The notes under the pieces: model-generated
What the model was told of the DNA's origin: nothing
Databases searched by the model: none
Seen by the model: only the letters and a program-made list of their open reading frames with translations
Translations under genes and position numbers: made by a program
Part shown: piece by piece, positions 37,061 to 46,293 of the stretch
Numbering within the stretch: position 1 is the stretch's first letter
Layout of the letters: every line of letters begins with the position of its first letter
Source: Mesonia sp. K7
GTDB taxonomy: Bacteria; Bacteroidota; Bacteroidia; Flavobacteriales; Flavobacteriaceae
Assembly (NCBI RefSeq): GCF_003233725.1
Contig: NZ_QKQV01000006.1
Span: 62,001 to 126,000, forward strand
Direction of reading: 5' to 3'
DNA length: 64,000 nucleotides

Positions 37061-38101
37061 TTATTTATCAATAATAACTTCCGCAGAAATAGGATAATGG
37101 TCAGAATAATTTTGTGGGTAACTCGTAAAATCCTTGATGATAAACTCAGGTGAACTCAAAATAAAATCGATTCGCAGCGGAATAAAATCAAAATCAAAAG
37201 TTTTTCCCAAACCATTGCCAGCCTCTCTAAAAGCATCGTTATGGTTTTCGGTAAGTTTACGATAGACGTAAGAAAAAGCACTGTTGTTAAAATCTCCTGC
37301 AATAATCGACGGATAGTTGGTTTGCCTTAGCTCATTTAAAATCAATTCACTTTGCTCCTCTTGCATCTTAAAGGCATTACCTACACGAGTAATCAACATC
37401 TCCCTTTCTTCTTTATTTAAGGTTTTTACTTTAGGAATAATTTTTAAACTCTGCAGGTGCACATTAAACACGCGAATGGTGTCATTCATGATTTTAAGAT
37501 CTACATAAACAGTATTATTACCAGAGTTTTTAAAATCTAGGTTTTTCTGATTAATAATGGGATATTTAGAAAACACAGCCAGACCATATTGGCTTTTAGG
37601 ATTGATCCCTTGAAAGTTTTTGTGCTTGAATGTGCTAAAATCAATCCCCTGAATACTGTTTTGAAAATCTTGCATCACCAAAATATCAGGATCTTCATTG
37701 GCAATAAAAGCACTTATTTTTTCAGGAACGCTGTCTATTTGAGACCATTTATACTGATTGAACAAACGCACATTATAACTCATCACTTTTAAGCTTTCTA
37801 CGCCTTTATTTTCCATCCCATTATCAGAAAACTTATAAAGAGATATCAGATGATTAAACCCGATGAGCAATACAATTGCAGATAATAAGAATTGCCTGCG
37901 AACCTGAATAACCCAATAAGCCAAAAACAAAATATTGATGAGCAATAAAAGAGGCATTCCCAAACTTAAAATAGATAAAAAAGGAAAGGTTTTTGGTGGA
38001 ATATAGGGTAACAAATAAGCAAAGAGCAAGGCTACCGCAAAAAGCGAGTTAAAGAAAAACAAAACTTTATTGAAAAAACCTAATCGCCTCTTTTTAATCA
38101 T
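37061..38101 (-). CDS. Endonuclease/exonuclease/phosphatase family membrane protein
   Basis: The 346-residue protein has three membrane segments within residues 12-95 and a C-terminal EEP domain with MSYNVRLFNQYKW (metal-binding Asn), DILVMQDFQN, GDFNNSAFSYVY and the catalytic SDHYPISAEV. The catalytic Glu often found as QE(I/L) in this fold appears as QDFQ. It is co-transcribed with the rhomboid genes: its start overlaps the preceding rhomboid stop by 4 nt. Substrate is unknown; such proteins are common in flavobacteria. Confidence 0.85.
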   Translation of the reverse strand: MIKKRRLGFFNKVLFFFNSLFAVALLFAYLLPYIPPKTFPFLSILSLGMPLLLLINILFLAYWVIQVRRQFLLSAIVLLIGFNHLISLYKFSDNGMENKGVESLKVMSYNVRLFNQYKWSQIDSVPEKISAFIANEDPDILVMQDFQNSIQGIDFSTFKHKNFQGINPKSQYGLAVFSKYPIINQKNLDFKNSGNNTVYVDLKIMNDTIRVFNVHLQSLKIIPKVKTLNKEEREMLITRVGNAFKMQEEQSELILNELRQTNYPSIIAGDFNNSAFSYVYRKLTENHNDAFREAGNGLGKTFDFDFIPLRIDFILSSPEFIIKDFTSYPQNYSDHYPISAEVIIDK

Positions 38102-38997
38102 AAATTTTTACCTGCTTGGTAGAGAAAGTCTTTCTCTTCTTTGGTTAGACTTTCATAGCCATTATTTTTTATTTTTTCTAAAATAGCATCAACCTTAAAC
38201 TGATTTTCTGTTTTATAACTTCCAAACGATTGTTTGCTTTTATTATTACTTTTTGGGGTTTTGTTTTTGTATACTTTTTTAAACGGATGCTTTGTTTGTT
38301 TCCAATTTTCAAAAAACAATCTCGAAATGATATTTTCAAGCCAAGCACCAATGTTTACACCTTTCTTGAGTTGATGAGTATATAAGAATCCAGCAAAAGC
38401 ACCACCCAAATGAGCCAAATGTCCTCCTATATTGGAAATAGGCGTTTGTATCAAATCTAATAGCACAAATACTGCAGCGATCCACCATAATTTTACACGG
38501 CCAATGAGACGCAAATACACTTCCATATTAGGCGATTGGGTGATTGCACCTATTAAAATCGCCATAATTCCTGCAGAAGCACCCACCAAGGGAATTGCTG
38601 CAAAACTTGATGAAATCTGGTAGAAAACTACAAAAAACAATCCACCTACAATTACCCCAAGTGTAAAATAGGATAACAGTTTGATTTCATTAAAAAACGA
38701 TAAAAACAAATTGGCAGAAAAATACAATACCAACACGTTGAATAAAAGGTGAATAAAGCCTCCGTGTAGAAACCCGTAGGTAATAATCGACCAAGGGTGA
38801 AACAGTAAGTGATTCATGGGTGACCAAACCGCAAACCAATCGATGAACCATCGTCTGTCAAAACCAAATAATGTCCCAGAAACTTCCACAAGTTTTTGAA
38901 TTACAAAAACAATAACCAAGACTGCTATTAGTTTTTGGACCACATCTGCTTTTTGGTAATGGTATTTTAGTTTTTCCTGCCAAGTCATCAGTACCAA
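38098..38997 (-). CDS. Rhomboid family intramembrane serine protease
   Basis: The 299-residue protein has the rhomboid fold with about six membrane segments. The catalytic Ser is in VGASAGIMAILIGAI (about residue 145) and the catalytic His in GGHLAHLGGAFAGFLY (about 195). The N-terminal HPWSIITYGFLHGGFIHLLF (20 residues) is typical. The C-terminal cytosolic tail is about 90 residues, basic, ending YESLTKEEKDFLYQAGKNL, like the rhomboid tails of other Bacteroidota. It overlaps the second rhomboid gene by 10 nt. Confidence 0.88.
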   Translation of the reverse strand: MVLMTWQEKLKYHYQKADVVQKLIAVLVIVFVIQKLVEVSGTLFGFDRRWFIDWFAVWSPMNHLLFHPWSIITYGFLHGGFIHLLFNVLVLYFSANLFLSFFNEIKLLSYFTLGVIVGGLFFVVFYQISSSFAAIPLVGASAGIMAILIGAITQSPNMEVYLRLIGRVKLWWIAAVFVLLDLIQTPISNIGGHLAHLGGAFAGFLYTHQLKKGVNIGAWLENIISRLFFENWKQTKHPFKKVYKNKTPKSNNKSKQSFGSYKTENQFKVDAILEKIKNNGYESLTKEEKDFLYQAGKNL

Positions 38998-39737
38998 CGA
39001 TTTGCGTTAAACTGATTTTTTTTCCAATACCACATCATCAAAAAACCAATGACAGCGCCACCAATATGCGCCCAATAAGCCGTGTTTGATGGCCCGAATA
39101 TGGTTGCTCCTGTGATAGCAGAATATACATTAATAAGGAAGTAACCTCCAATTAAGTATTTGGCTTTAATAGGAATCGGGATAAACATCAAATACAAAGG
39201 TAAGTTAGGGTAAACCACGGCAAAAGCAGCTAAAACTCCAAAGATAGCTCCAGAAGCTCCCACCATAGGTACCATCAAAGAATCTGCAAAGTCTCTAATT
39301 AAACCATTCTGTCCAACATACATCATCCCTGCTTGTTTTCCGCTAAACTCTGAAATGAGCGCTTGAACTTGTGGCTCAGTCATTCCACTACTCAATAAGT
39401 TTTCATAAGCTGCATTAAAATCGAGGTAACTAAACAAAATCTGTAATCCTGCGGCTCCTAGTCCCGCAGAAAAATACAAGAACAAAAACCTATTTTTACC
39501 AATGGTTTGCTCTAAAACACTTCCAAACATATAAAGGGCAAACATATTGAACAAGATGTGTGCAAAATCACCATGCATAAACATATGTGTTACCAATTGC
39601 CAAATCCCGAAATTGGAATTTTCTGGGAACCAAAGTGCCAATAATTGAATAGCGTAACCGCCTACAAATTGAGTTCCTATAAAGAACAAAATATTAACAA
39701 TGAGTAAAACTTTTACGGTTTCTGTGATGTTATTCAT
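38988..39737 (-). CDS. Rhomboid family intramembrane serine protease, shorter paralogue
   Basis: The 249-residue protein has catalytic Ser in VGASGAIFGVLAAFAV and His in YWAHIGGAVIGFLMMW, with the family N-terminal half QLVTHMFMHGDFAHILFN. Unlike the other rhomboid it lacks a long C-terminal tail and has an insertion of about 25 residues before the Ser. It begins 1 nt from the mutL stop (shared A) and overlaps the next rhomboid by 10 nt. Two adjacent rhomboids behind mutL is a recurring arrangement; their substrates are unknown. Confidence 0.88.
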   Translation of the reverse strand: MNNITETVKVLLIVNILFFIGTQFVGGYAIQLLALWFPENSNFGIWQLVTHMFMHGDFAHILFNMFALYMFGSVLEQTIGKNRFLFLYFSAGLGAAGLQILFSYLDFNAAYENLLSSGMTEPQVQALISEFSGKQAGMMYVGQNGLIRDFADSLMVPMVGASGAIFGVLAAFAVVYPNLPLYLMFIPIPIKAKYLIGGYFLINVYSAITGATIFGPSNTAYWAHIGGAVIGFLMMWYWKKNQFNANRWY

Positions 39738-41575
39738 TACACAAATTTTTTATCTAAATCGTTGGTGGTAAGTTCTGCAAATACTTTTTTATTGGCAGGT
39801 GTGAATTTGGGTTCTTTACAAGCAAACAAAGCATCTATCAATTCTTGTTGCTCAGATGGGTTGAGTATATTTCCGTTTTTTATCGCCATACTTTTTGCCA
39901 AAGACTTGGCCAACATATCGGTTTGTGTAAACCCGTTTTCAGGCACTTCATCTTTAAAGTCAGACATCAGTTGATCCAACAATATAGAGACTTCGCTTTC
40001 GCTGATCAATGTTGGAATTCCCGATATTTCTACTCCATCTTTTTCCACTTTCGTGAAAACAAAACCGGTTTGGGTTAAATTGTCTTGCAACTCTTTTAAA
40101 ATTTCAATCTCATCGGTAGAAAAATTTAGCGTAAGGGGAAACAACAACTGTTGACTTACAGCTCCTTTTATGGTAATGCTTTTTAAAAGTTCTTCGTATA
40201 AGATACGTGTATGCGCACGATGTTGGTCGATGACCAAAATGCTGTTTTTAAGTGTTCCTACAATATATTTTCGGTTAAGCTGAAAGGTGTTTGAGTTTGT
40301 CTGACTTTCTTTTTCATCAAACAATTTCCCGTTCACCACTTCGCTTTCTACCTCGATATTTGCAAAATCTACCTCTGTTTCTACAGTTTCAGGATATAAA
40401 ACTTCCCAGTTTTTAGTCGCCTTTGAAGTGACATGTTGATAAGAAGGATTTGACTTTTTTGTTTCTTGCTTAAACGGATTAAAATTTCGATCTACCTCTA
40501 CTTTTGGAGTGATACTTTCTTTATTTCTATAGGCATAAGGTGTGTCGAGATTTGGATCTTTATCAAAATCTAAAACCGGAGCGACACTAAACTGCCCTAA
40601 ACTATGCTTAATGGCACTTCTTAAAATCGCATAAATAGAATGTTCGTCATCAAACTTAATCTCGGTTTTGGTCGGATGGATATTAATATCGATACTTTTG
40701 GGGTCAACTTCTAAATACAGAAAATAACTCGGTTGGTAACCATCACGCAGCATTCCCTCAAAGGCAGCATTTACAGCGTGGTGCAAGTAAGCCGATTTGA
40801 TGTAACGGTTATTCACAAAGAAAAACTGCTCGCCTCTGGTTTTTTTAGAAAACTCTGGTTTACCTACAAATCCCGAGAGTTTTACGAGTTCAGTATCCTC
40901 GTTTACAGGAACCAATTTCTCATTGGTTTTTCCTCCAAAAACATTTACAATTCGTTGTCGTAAATTAGATTTTTCTAATTTAAACAGTTCACTACCATTA
41001 TTGTACAGACTAAACTCAATCTGCGGATGAGCTAAAGCAACCCGTTGAAATTCGTCGATGATATGCCTGTTTTCTACATTATCCGACTTTAAGAAATTGC
41101 GTCTAGCGGGAATATTAAAAAACAAATTCTTAACACTTATCGTTGTTCCCTTTGGAGTGACACAAACCTCCTGACTTTCTACCTTGCTTCCTTTAATAAT
41201 AATTTCAGTACCTACCTCTTCCTCCTCTGGTTTCGTTTTTAAACTCACATGAGCAATTGCTGCGATTGAAGCCATAGCTTCTCCCCTAAAACCTTTGGTT
41301 TGCAAAGCAAAAAGATCGTCAGCCGTTTTTATTTTTGAAGTCGCATGCCGTTCAAAACACATACGAGCATCGGTTTCTACCATTCCGATGCCATTATCGG
41401 TGACCTGAATAAGCGTTTTGCCCGCATCTTTAATAAGTAATTGTATGTTGGTAGCTTGAGCATCGATGGCGTTTTCTAACAACTCTTTGACGACAGAAGC
41501 GGGTCTTTGTACCACTTCTCCTGCAGCAATTTGGTTAGCAACATGGTCTGGTAAAAGCTGTATGATATGCTTCAT
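39737..41575 (-). CDS. mutL: DNA mismatch repair protein MutL
   Basis: The 612-residue protein has the GHKL ATPase domain: VKELLENAIDAQATNI (motif I, about 30), VTDNGIGM, TKGFRGEAMASIAAIAHV and the MLH-type GTTISVKNLFFNIPARRNFL (20 residues). The linker is disordered. The C-terminal dimerisation domain has VIDQHRAHTRILYEEL near 450. In endonuclease-type MutL this motif is DQHAxxExxxxE; here the fourth position is Arg and the first Glu is Thr. The final CPHGRP motif is not recognisable (ACKEPKF). It may be non-nicking. It is upstream of the rhomboids and 4 nt overlapped by the small membrane gene upstream. Confidence 0.93.
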   Translation of the reverse strand: MKHIIQLLPDHVANQIAAGEVVQRPASVVKELLENAIDAQATNIQLLIKDAGKTLIQVTDNGIGMVETDARMCFERHATSKIKTADDLFALQTKGFRGEAMASIAAIAHVSLKTKPEEEEVGTEIIIKGSKVESQEVCVTPKGTTISVKNLFFNIPARRNFLKSDNVENRHIIDEFQRVALAHPQIEFSLYNNGSELFKLEKSNLRQRIVNVFGGKTNEKLVPVNEDTELVKLSGFVGKPEFSKKTRGEQFFFVNNRYIKSAYLHHAVNAAFEGMLRDGYQPSYFLYLEVDPKSIDINIHPTKTEIKFDDEHSIYAILRSAIKHSLGQFSVAPVLDFDKDPNLDTPYAYRNKESITPKVEVDRNFNPFKQETKKSNPSYQHVTSKATKNWEVLYPETVETEVDFANIEVESEVVNGKLFDEKESQTNSNTFQLNRKYIVGTLKNSILVIDQHRAHTRILYEELLKSITIKGAVSQQLLFPLTLNFSTDEIEILKELQDNLTQTGFVFTKVEKDGVEISGIPTLISESEVSILLDQLMSDFKDEVPENGFTQTDMLAKSLAKSMAIKNGNILNPSEQQELIDALFACKEPKFTPANKKVFAELTTNDLDKKFV

Positions 41576-41868
41576 TTACTATAAAAAATTGAAAGGTCGA
41601 AATCGATGATGAATAAAAAAATAAGGATAAACAAAACCACCAATAAAATAATGATGTGCTTTGATTTCTTATCTTCTTCTAGGCTTTCTTCGCGTAATTC
41701 ATCCCACGCGCGTTTAAAGCGTGTAAACAAACCTCCCGTTTTACCAATGGTCGATCTGTATTTGTCGTATTTAGACTCTACAGCAAACGGACTTTTCTCA
41801 CTGTCGTGATTGTAATAACGTGGCTTATAGCTGAATTTTTTATTTCCTTTCCTGCTTAGAAATCCCAT
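41572..41868 (-). CDS. Small hypothetical membrane protein
   Basis: The 98-residue protein has a basic N-terminus (MGFLSRKGNKKFSYKPRYYN) and one C-terminal membrane segment (about 70-90). It looks tail-anchored, with most of the sequence cytoplasmic. A TIGKTGGLFTRFKRAWDELR helix precedes the segment. It overlaps mutL by 4 nt, suggesting translational coupling with that gene. I recognise no family beyond similar short proteins next to mutL in related bacteria. A spacer of 288 nt with repeats lies upstream. Confidence 0.6.
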   Translation of the reverse strand: MGFLSRKGNKKFSYKPRYYNHDSEKSPFAVESKYDKYRSTIGKTGGLFTRFKRAWDELREESLEEDKKSKHIIILLVVLFILIFLFIIDFDLSIFYSK

Positions 41869-41916
41869 AATGAATAATGAATCTCAAAGTTAAAGAATTG
41901 TGATGAAAGCGAGTAA

Positions 41917-41930
41917 AGCTTTCGCGGAAA
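41917..41930. repeat. GCTTTCGCGRAAGC-family palindrome (partial) in a spacer
   Basis: AGCTTTCGCGGAAA lies in the spacer between the small membrane gene and ribH. It is one of the few non-coding copies of the family. Confidence 0.4.
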
Positions 41931-42094
41931 TTATTAAATGAATTATTAAGTTAAAGGTTAAAGGTTTGAAAGTTAGCTTACAGCTTTTAGCCTACTGCTA
42001 TTAGCTTTCAGCAAAAAAGAGACTGCTTCGTCGATTGGATCCTCACAGTGACTAATTTTCAACTTAGATTTCAAATTCTTCTTCAATTTTTCAA

Positions 42095-42146
42095 ATCTCA
42101 AATCCCACGTCTCTGATCTCACTTTTCAGATCTCACGTCTCAGGTC
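42095..42146. repeat. TCTCA-rich imperfect tandem repeat
   Basis: The spacer 41869-42156 holds no gene. At 42095-42146 short words such as ATCTCA, ACGTCTC and GATCTCAC recur; GATCTCAC occurs at 42115-42122 and 42129-42136. The remainder is low-complexity AT-rich sequence containing the palindrome at 41917. Confidence 0.5.
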
Positions 42147-42156
42147 TAAAAGTCTA

Positions 42157-42663
42157 TCAACCTTTATAGAATTTGGCGTCTTTACGAAGTTGGGCCATTT
42201 TTATGGCAGCAACGGCAGCTTCAGCACCTTTATTGCCGTGCTTTCCTCCTGCTCTGTCGATAGATTGTTGCTTGGTATTATCGGTGAGTACACAAAAAAT
42301 CACCGGAATATCACCTTGAATATTCAAATCTTTAATGCCTTGTGTAACGCCTTCACAAACAAAATCGAAATGCTTGGTTTCCCCTTGTATGACATTCCCC
42401 ACAGCGATAATCGCATCAAGCATATCGAAAGCTTCTTGCATTTTTTTACAACCGTAAATGAGTTCGAAGCTACCCGGAACATTCCAACGAACGATGTTTT
42501 CTTTTAAGACATTATTCTCGATCAACACATCAAAAGCCCCTTGAAAAAGAGCTTCGGTAATGTCTTCGTTCCATTCTGAAACAACAATCCCAAACCGAAA
42601 ATCTTTTGCGTTTGGGATCGTGTCTTTGTTATATTCCGATAAGTTTTTTCCGGCAGTAGCCAT
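42157..42663 (-). CDS. ribH: 6,7-dimethyl-8-ribityllumazine synthase
   Basis: The 168-residue protein is lumazine synthase, the penultimate enzyme in riboflavin synthesis. It has FRFGIVVSEWNEDITEALFQ (20 residues) at the substrate-binding N-terminus, VPGSFELIYGC, GNVIQGETKHFDFVC and the catalytic region ending GGKHGNKGAEAAVAAIKM. Length matches other RibH proteins. It starts 2 nt after the TPR gene ends, so the pair is co-transcribed. The other rib genes are not in the window. Confidence 0.95.
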   Translation of the reverse strand: MATAGKNLSEYNKDTIPNAKDFRFGIVVSEWNEDITEALFQGAFDVLIENNVLKENIVRWNVPGSFELIYGCKKMQEAFDMLDAIIAVGNVIQGETKHFDFVCEGVTQGIKDLNIQGDIPVIFCVLTDNTKQQSIDRAGGKHGNKGAEAAVAAIKMAQLRKDAKFYKG

Positions 42664-42665
42664 AT

Positions 42666-43448
42666 TTATTCGATACTTTCGGCTTGACCCATATAAACAG
42701 CAGTTTGACTCGCTTCTTCTGCTTCGCTAAACTCCTCGTTGATACGAGTTAAGTGTGTTTTTGCTTTTTCGCCATCTTTTAGAACAATAGCGGTAATAGC
42801 GGCCTTCAACAAAAATTTTGGGGTCGTAAAATCGTTGGTACGCATCGTAGCTGCTTTCTCGTAATAACCTAAGGCTTCTTCAGGCTGGTTAAGTTGTAAG
42901 AAAGCATCGCCAATAGCTCCTTTTGCCAATGGTGCTAAAACCTCATCATCACTAGAAAAATTCTCTAAATGTGAAATCGCTTCTTTGTATTTTCCTGTGT
43001 TTAAATAAGCAATACCAGCATAATAATTGGCAATATTTGCCGCATCTGTTCCTGAATAGTTGTCGATGACATCAATCAATCCGAATTTTCCACCATTTCC
43101 CGTAAGGGCTAAATTATATAAAGAATCTTGATCTTTACCAGTAGCGTTCAATGCATTTTCGAAATAGATTTGAGCTTGAGCCATATCGTCTGCAGCTTCG
43201 TATTCTTTAGGCTCTTGAATAAATTTGGTGTAACCGATATAAGCCAAAACAGCTACGACAACTACTCCTATTACTCCAAGTATAATGTTTTGGTTTTTAG
43301 AAATCCATTCTTCAGTTTTGTGCGCTCCTTCATCTAGGTTGTGAAAAACCTCTGCAGTAGTCGAGTCTCCGTCATAAACTACGTCATCTACAATTTCGTC
43401 TTGCTCTTTGTTTGCCTTTGGCTTATATTTCTTTTTATAGGTTGCCAT
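42666..43448 (-). CDS. Membrane-anchored tetratricopeptide-repeat protein, YfgM-like
   Basis: The 260-residue protein has a charged N-terminus, one membrane segment (about 55-72, IILGVIGVVVVAVLAYIGY, 19 residues) and at least three helical TPR units: IANYYAGIAYLNTGKYKEAI, LAKGAIGDAFLQLNQPEEAL and the following repeat. This fits the YfgM-like ancillary SecYEG translocon family, though the assignment is loose. It is the upstream gene of the ribH pair and divergent from recF, with about 138 nt between the start codons. Confidence 0.75.
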   Translation of the reverse strand: MATYKKKYKPKANKEQDEIVDDVVYDGDSTTAEVFHNLDEGAHKTEEWISKNQNIILGVIGVVVVAVLAYIGYTKFIQEPKEYEAADDMAQAQIYFENALNATGKDQDSLYNLALTGNGGKFGLIDVIDNYSGTDAANIANYYAGIAYLNTGKYKEAISHLENFSSDDEVLAPLAKGAIGDAFLQLNQPEEALGYYEKAATMRTNDFTTPKFLLKAAITAIVLKDGEKAKTHLTRINEEFSEAEEASQTAVYMGQAESIE

Positions 43449-43586
43449 AATGTTAATTGATTGATGCGCAAAAATAAAATTTTTATTTATAAATAAAAGT
43501 AATTTAATTTATATTTTATAAAGGCTAGTTGTCAAGCGATTTGTATTTTTAAACCCTCAAAGCTAATTTGCATTTCATCTACATTT

Positions 43587-44669
43587 ATGGTATTAAAAAA
43601 CTTACACCTGATCAATTATAAGAATTTTCAAAATACTGAATTTCAATTCAATAAAAACATCAATTGTTTTGTAGGCTTAAATGGTGTAGGAAAAACCAAT
43701 GTCTTGGATAGCATCTACCACCTAGCCAACGGAAAGAGTTATTTTAACCCCATTACGAGCCAGAATATTCATCACAAAGCTGATTTTTTTCTCATTGATG
43801 GTGAATTTGATATTACTGAACGTTCAGAAAAGGTAACCGTAAGTGCAAAAAAGGGACAAAAGAAAATCCTAAAAAGAAATAACAAGGCTTACGAAAAATT
43901 TAGTGAGCATATTGGGTTGATTCCCGTGGTAATCATCTCACCTTCAGACAGAGACTTGATTGTTGAGGGAAGTGATGTACGCCGTAAATTTATCGACAGT
44001 ATTATCGCCCAGAACGATAAAACCTTTTTAGAAACGCTTATCAAGTACAACAAGATTCTGGGGCAACGGAACTCGTTACTAAAATACTTTGCCTCCAACC
44101 AAACTTTTGATAGCACAACTTTAGAGGTTTACAACGAGCAGTTACAACCTTATTCGGACATGATTTATCAAAAAAGAAAGGCTTTTTTAGAAGAATTTAT
44201 TCCTTTCTTTCAACAAAAATATGAGGCAATTAGCAATGGTAAAGAAAAAGTTTCGATTACCTATAAAAGCCAGCTTCACGAAGACTCCTTTCTAGATTTA
44301 TTAGAAGAAAACCTCAAAAAAGATTTACAATATACCTATACAACTTGCGGTATTCATAAGGACGATTTAAGGTTTAAAATAAATGGCTATCCTGTAAAAA
44401 AATACGGCTCACAAGGACAGCAAAAAACATTTTTAATTGCTTTAAAATTAGCACAATACGATTTTATCAAAGCTCAGAAAGGGCTTAACCCTATTCTTTT
44501 GTTAGATGACATTTTTGATAAATTAGACGAAGAACGTGTTGGTTTTATCATTAAACTAGTCACACAAGATAATCTGGGGCAACTATTTATTTCAGATACG
44601 CACGAAAATCGTACGGAAAATGTGGTACAGCAATATGCCGACGATTACCAAATTATTACTTTATCATGA
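43587..44669 (+). CDS. recF: DNA replication and repair protein RecF
   Basis: The 360-residue protein is an SMC-like ATPase that helps load RecA at gaps. It has [20 protein letters not shown] (20 residues; Walker A near 30), the signature-like [19 protein letters not shown] (19 residues; about 265) and Walker [15 protein letters not shown] near 305. Length matches E. coli RecF (357). It overlaps the next lipoprotein gene by 4 nt and leads an operon with the DciA-like gene. Confidence 0.95.
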   Translation: MVLKNLHLINYKNFQNTEFQFNKNINCFVGLNGVGKTNVLDSIYHLANGKSYFNPITSQNIHHKADFFLIDGEFDITERSEKVTVSAKKGQKKILKRNNKAYEKFSEHIGLIPVVIISPSDRDLIVEGSDVRRKFIDSIIAQNDKTFLETLIKYNKILGQRNSLLKYFASNQTFDSTTLEVYNEQLQPYSDMIYQKRKAFLEEFIPFFQQKYEAISNGKEKVSITYKSQLHEDSFLDLLEENLKKDLQYTYTTCGIHKDDLRFKINGYPVKKYGSQGQQKTFLIALKLAQYDFIKAQKGLNPILLLDDIFDKLDEERVGFIIKLVTQDNLGQLFISDTHENRTENVVQQYADDYQIITLS

Positions 44670-45091
44670 AAAATTTAATCTATCTCCTTTTCGTTTTTTT
44701 CGCTTTAAGCTGTCAGCAAAAAATAGATAAAAAACAATTAGAAAACCTTAACGGATATTGGGAAATAAAAGCCGTTTACCAAGACGGAAAAACTGTAAAA
44801 GAGTTTACTTTTAATCCAATGGTCGATTATTTTTTTATGAAAAACAACCAAGGTTTTCGTAAAAAAGTACAGCCCCAGTTCGATGGGTCTTATAAAACGT
44901 TTGATAACCAAGAAGATTTTAAGGTGGTGACAGAAAATGACTCCATATATTTACATTATAAAACACCACAATCTCAATGGAAAGAATTAATTTTGGAAAT
45001 AGATGCAGAAAATCTCAAAGTAAAAAACGATAGGAACCTCACCTATCATTACCAAAAATTTAAAGGCTTTAGCGAAAATGGCTCGAAATAG
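44666..45091 (+). CDS. Lipocalin-like lipoprotein
   Basis: The 141-residue product has a short signal with lipobox FALSCQQ (Cys near residue 17) and a lipocalin-like beta-sheet start [20 protein letters not shown] (20 residues). It overlaps recF by 4 nt and the DciA-like gene by 14 nt, an unusually tight packing for a lipoprotein gene among DNA replication genes. Its function is unknown; in related bacteria similar lipoproteins follow recF. Confidence 0.65.
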   Translation: MKNLIYLLFVFFALSCQQKIDKKQLENLNGYWEIKAVYQDGKTVKEFTFNPMVDYFFMKNNQGFRKKVQPQFDGSYKTFDNQEDFKVVTENDSIYLHYKTPQSQWKELILEIDAENLKVKNDRNLTYHYQKFKGFSENGSK

Positions 45092-45371
45092 TGAAGAACA
45101 AAATGTTGGTAATGTTTTAAAAGACTTCATCGAAAAAAACAAACTCGATAAAGGTTTGGATATCGTACAGCTTCAAGAAGTTTGGAACACCCAAATGGGT
45201 CCAGCCATAAGAAAATACACCACGCAAATTCAGTTTAAAAATGAAACTTTGTACGTAAGTTTAAGTTCTTCTGTTTTACGGGAAGAGCTTAGCTATGGCA
45301 AAACTCGTATCATACAGATGTTGAACGAGGAAATGGGACGAGAAATCGTAAAAAAACTAGTCTTGCGATGA
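45078..45371 (+). CDS. DciA family (DUF721) protein
   Basis: The 97-residue protein has the DUF721/DciA fold, seen in VGNVLKDFIEKNKLDKGLDI (20 residues), VWNTQMGPAIRKYTTQI and TLYVSLSSSVLREELSYGK (19 residues). DciA is a DnaB helicase loader in bacteria lacking DnaC or DnaI; it is short here, as are other Bacteroidota members. It lies 14 nt inside the lipoprotein gene and overlaps the next membrane gene by 4 nt. Its position beside recF supports replication function. Confidence 0.8.
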   Translation: MARNSEEQNVGNVLKDFIEKNKLDKGLDIVQLQEVWNTQMGPAIRKYTTQIQFKNETLYVSLSSSVLREELSYGKTRIIQMLNEEMGREIVKKLVLR

Positions 45372-45835
45372 AAAATGAAAAAGATTCCAAGCTTCAGCAT
45401 TTTACAGCTTGGTTAACGCAAGTAATGGATAGCCAATTTACCATTCCGGGCACAAAAATCAGGTTTGGTTTAGACCCTATTTTGAGTTTAATTCCTGGTG
45501 TTGGAAATGCTTTATCGACTGGGGCTTCGATAAGTATTTACGGATTGATCCTCGCCAAAGGTGTGCCGTTTAAAACAGCATTACAAATGATGGGAAACAT
45601 TATTATCGACACTATTTTTTCTTCCATTCCGCTTATCGGAACCATTGCAGATATTGGTTTTAAGGCCAATTCTAAAAACCTAAAGCTTTTACAAAAACAC
45701 CAAGAAAAAAACCCAGAAGGTAAATATTACTATGGTGTTTGGATATTGTTTGGTTTAACCATTTTGATCACTATTGTGTTACTGATTTTCTTTATCCGTT
45801 TGATCTGGAATTTTATAGCTCAGCTATTGGCATAA
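45368..45835 (+). CDS. DUF4112 domain membrane protein
   Basis: The 155-residue protein matches DUF4112: WLTQVMDSQFTIPGTKIRFG (20 residues), then LDPILSLIPGVGNALSTGAS (20 residues), SSIPLIGTIADIGFKANSKN (20 residues) and a C-terminal hydrophobic segment. Two to three membrane segments are likely. Function is unknown. It overlaps the DciA-like gene by 4 nt, ends the recF operon and runs into a bidirectional terminator. Confidence 0.85.
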   Translation: MKNEKDSKLQHFTAWLTQVMDSQFTIPGTKIRFGLDPILSLIPGVGNALSTGASISIYGLILAKGVPFKTALQMMGNIIIDTIFSSIPLIGTIADIGFKANSKNLKLLQKHQEKNPEGKYYYGVWILFGLTILITIVLLIFFIRLIWNFIAQLLA

Positions 45836-45859
45836 AAAATCCGCTTGAAGCGGATTTTT
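45835..45859. terminator. Bidirectional intrinsic terminator between DUF4112 and DUF2059 genes
   Basis: A near-perfect palindrome, arms AAAAATCCGCTT (45835-45846) and AAGCGGATTTTT (45848-45859), with A and T runs on both sides. It can end the plus-strand recF operon and the minus-strand DUF2059 gene. Confidence 0.85.
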
Positions 45860-45875
45860 AACAGATATAAATCGA

Positions 45876-46286
45876 TTACATCTCCATATACTTTTGATAA
45901 ATGGTTTGAAATTCCATCATAAAACTTTGCGTGATTAGCATTTGTCTTTCTGTGATTTCAGGAGTTTTATCTAAAATTTGTTTTCCAAGAGGAGTTTTAT
46001 AAAATTCTATTAAAGCATTAATCTCTTCCTTGCTATAAACTTCAAGAAAGATATCAACTGTCTTATCATAATTAGCACTCATTTTAGCCTTAATTTCAGA
46101 CTTAAAAGCCTCTTTGTTTCTGTCAGGAATGCTCGCAATTAACTGCTGAAACTGAGGTGTATCAATCACACCGCCTGATTGTTTCTCTACTATTTCTTTA
46201 ATCGCAGCTTTTAAAGCTTTTTTTTCTTGTGCAAAAGTAGTTAAGCCTACAAGAGCAAAAACTAACAATAAAACTGTCTTTTTCAT
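45876..46286 (-). CDS. Secreted DUF2059 domain protein
   Basis: The 136-residue protein has a signal peptide (VLLLVFALVGLTTFA, cleavage after TFAQ) and a DUF2059-type helical domain with KEEINALIEFYKTPLGKQIL (20 residues) and LDKTPEITERQMLITQSFM (19 residues). DUF2059 proteins are periplasmic and of unknown function. It lies 7 nt after the glyA stop, so it may be co-transcribed with glyA, and it ends at a shared bidirectional terminator. Confidence 0.82.
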   Translation of the reverse strand: MKKTVLLLVFALVGLTTFAQEKKALKAAIKEIVEKQSGGVIDTPQFQQLIASIPDRNKEAFKSEIKAKMSANYDKTVDIFLEVYSKEEINALIEFYKTPLGKQILDKTPEITERQMLITQSFMMEFQTIYQKYMEM

Positions 46287-46293
46287 ATTGATA

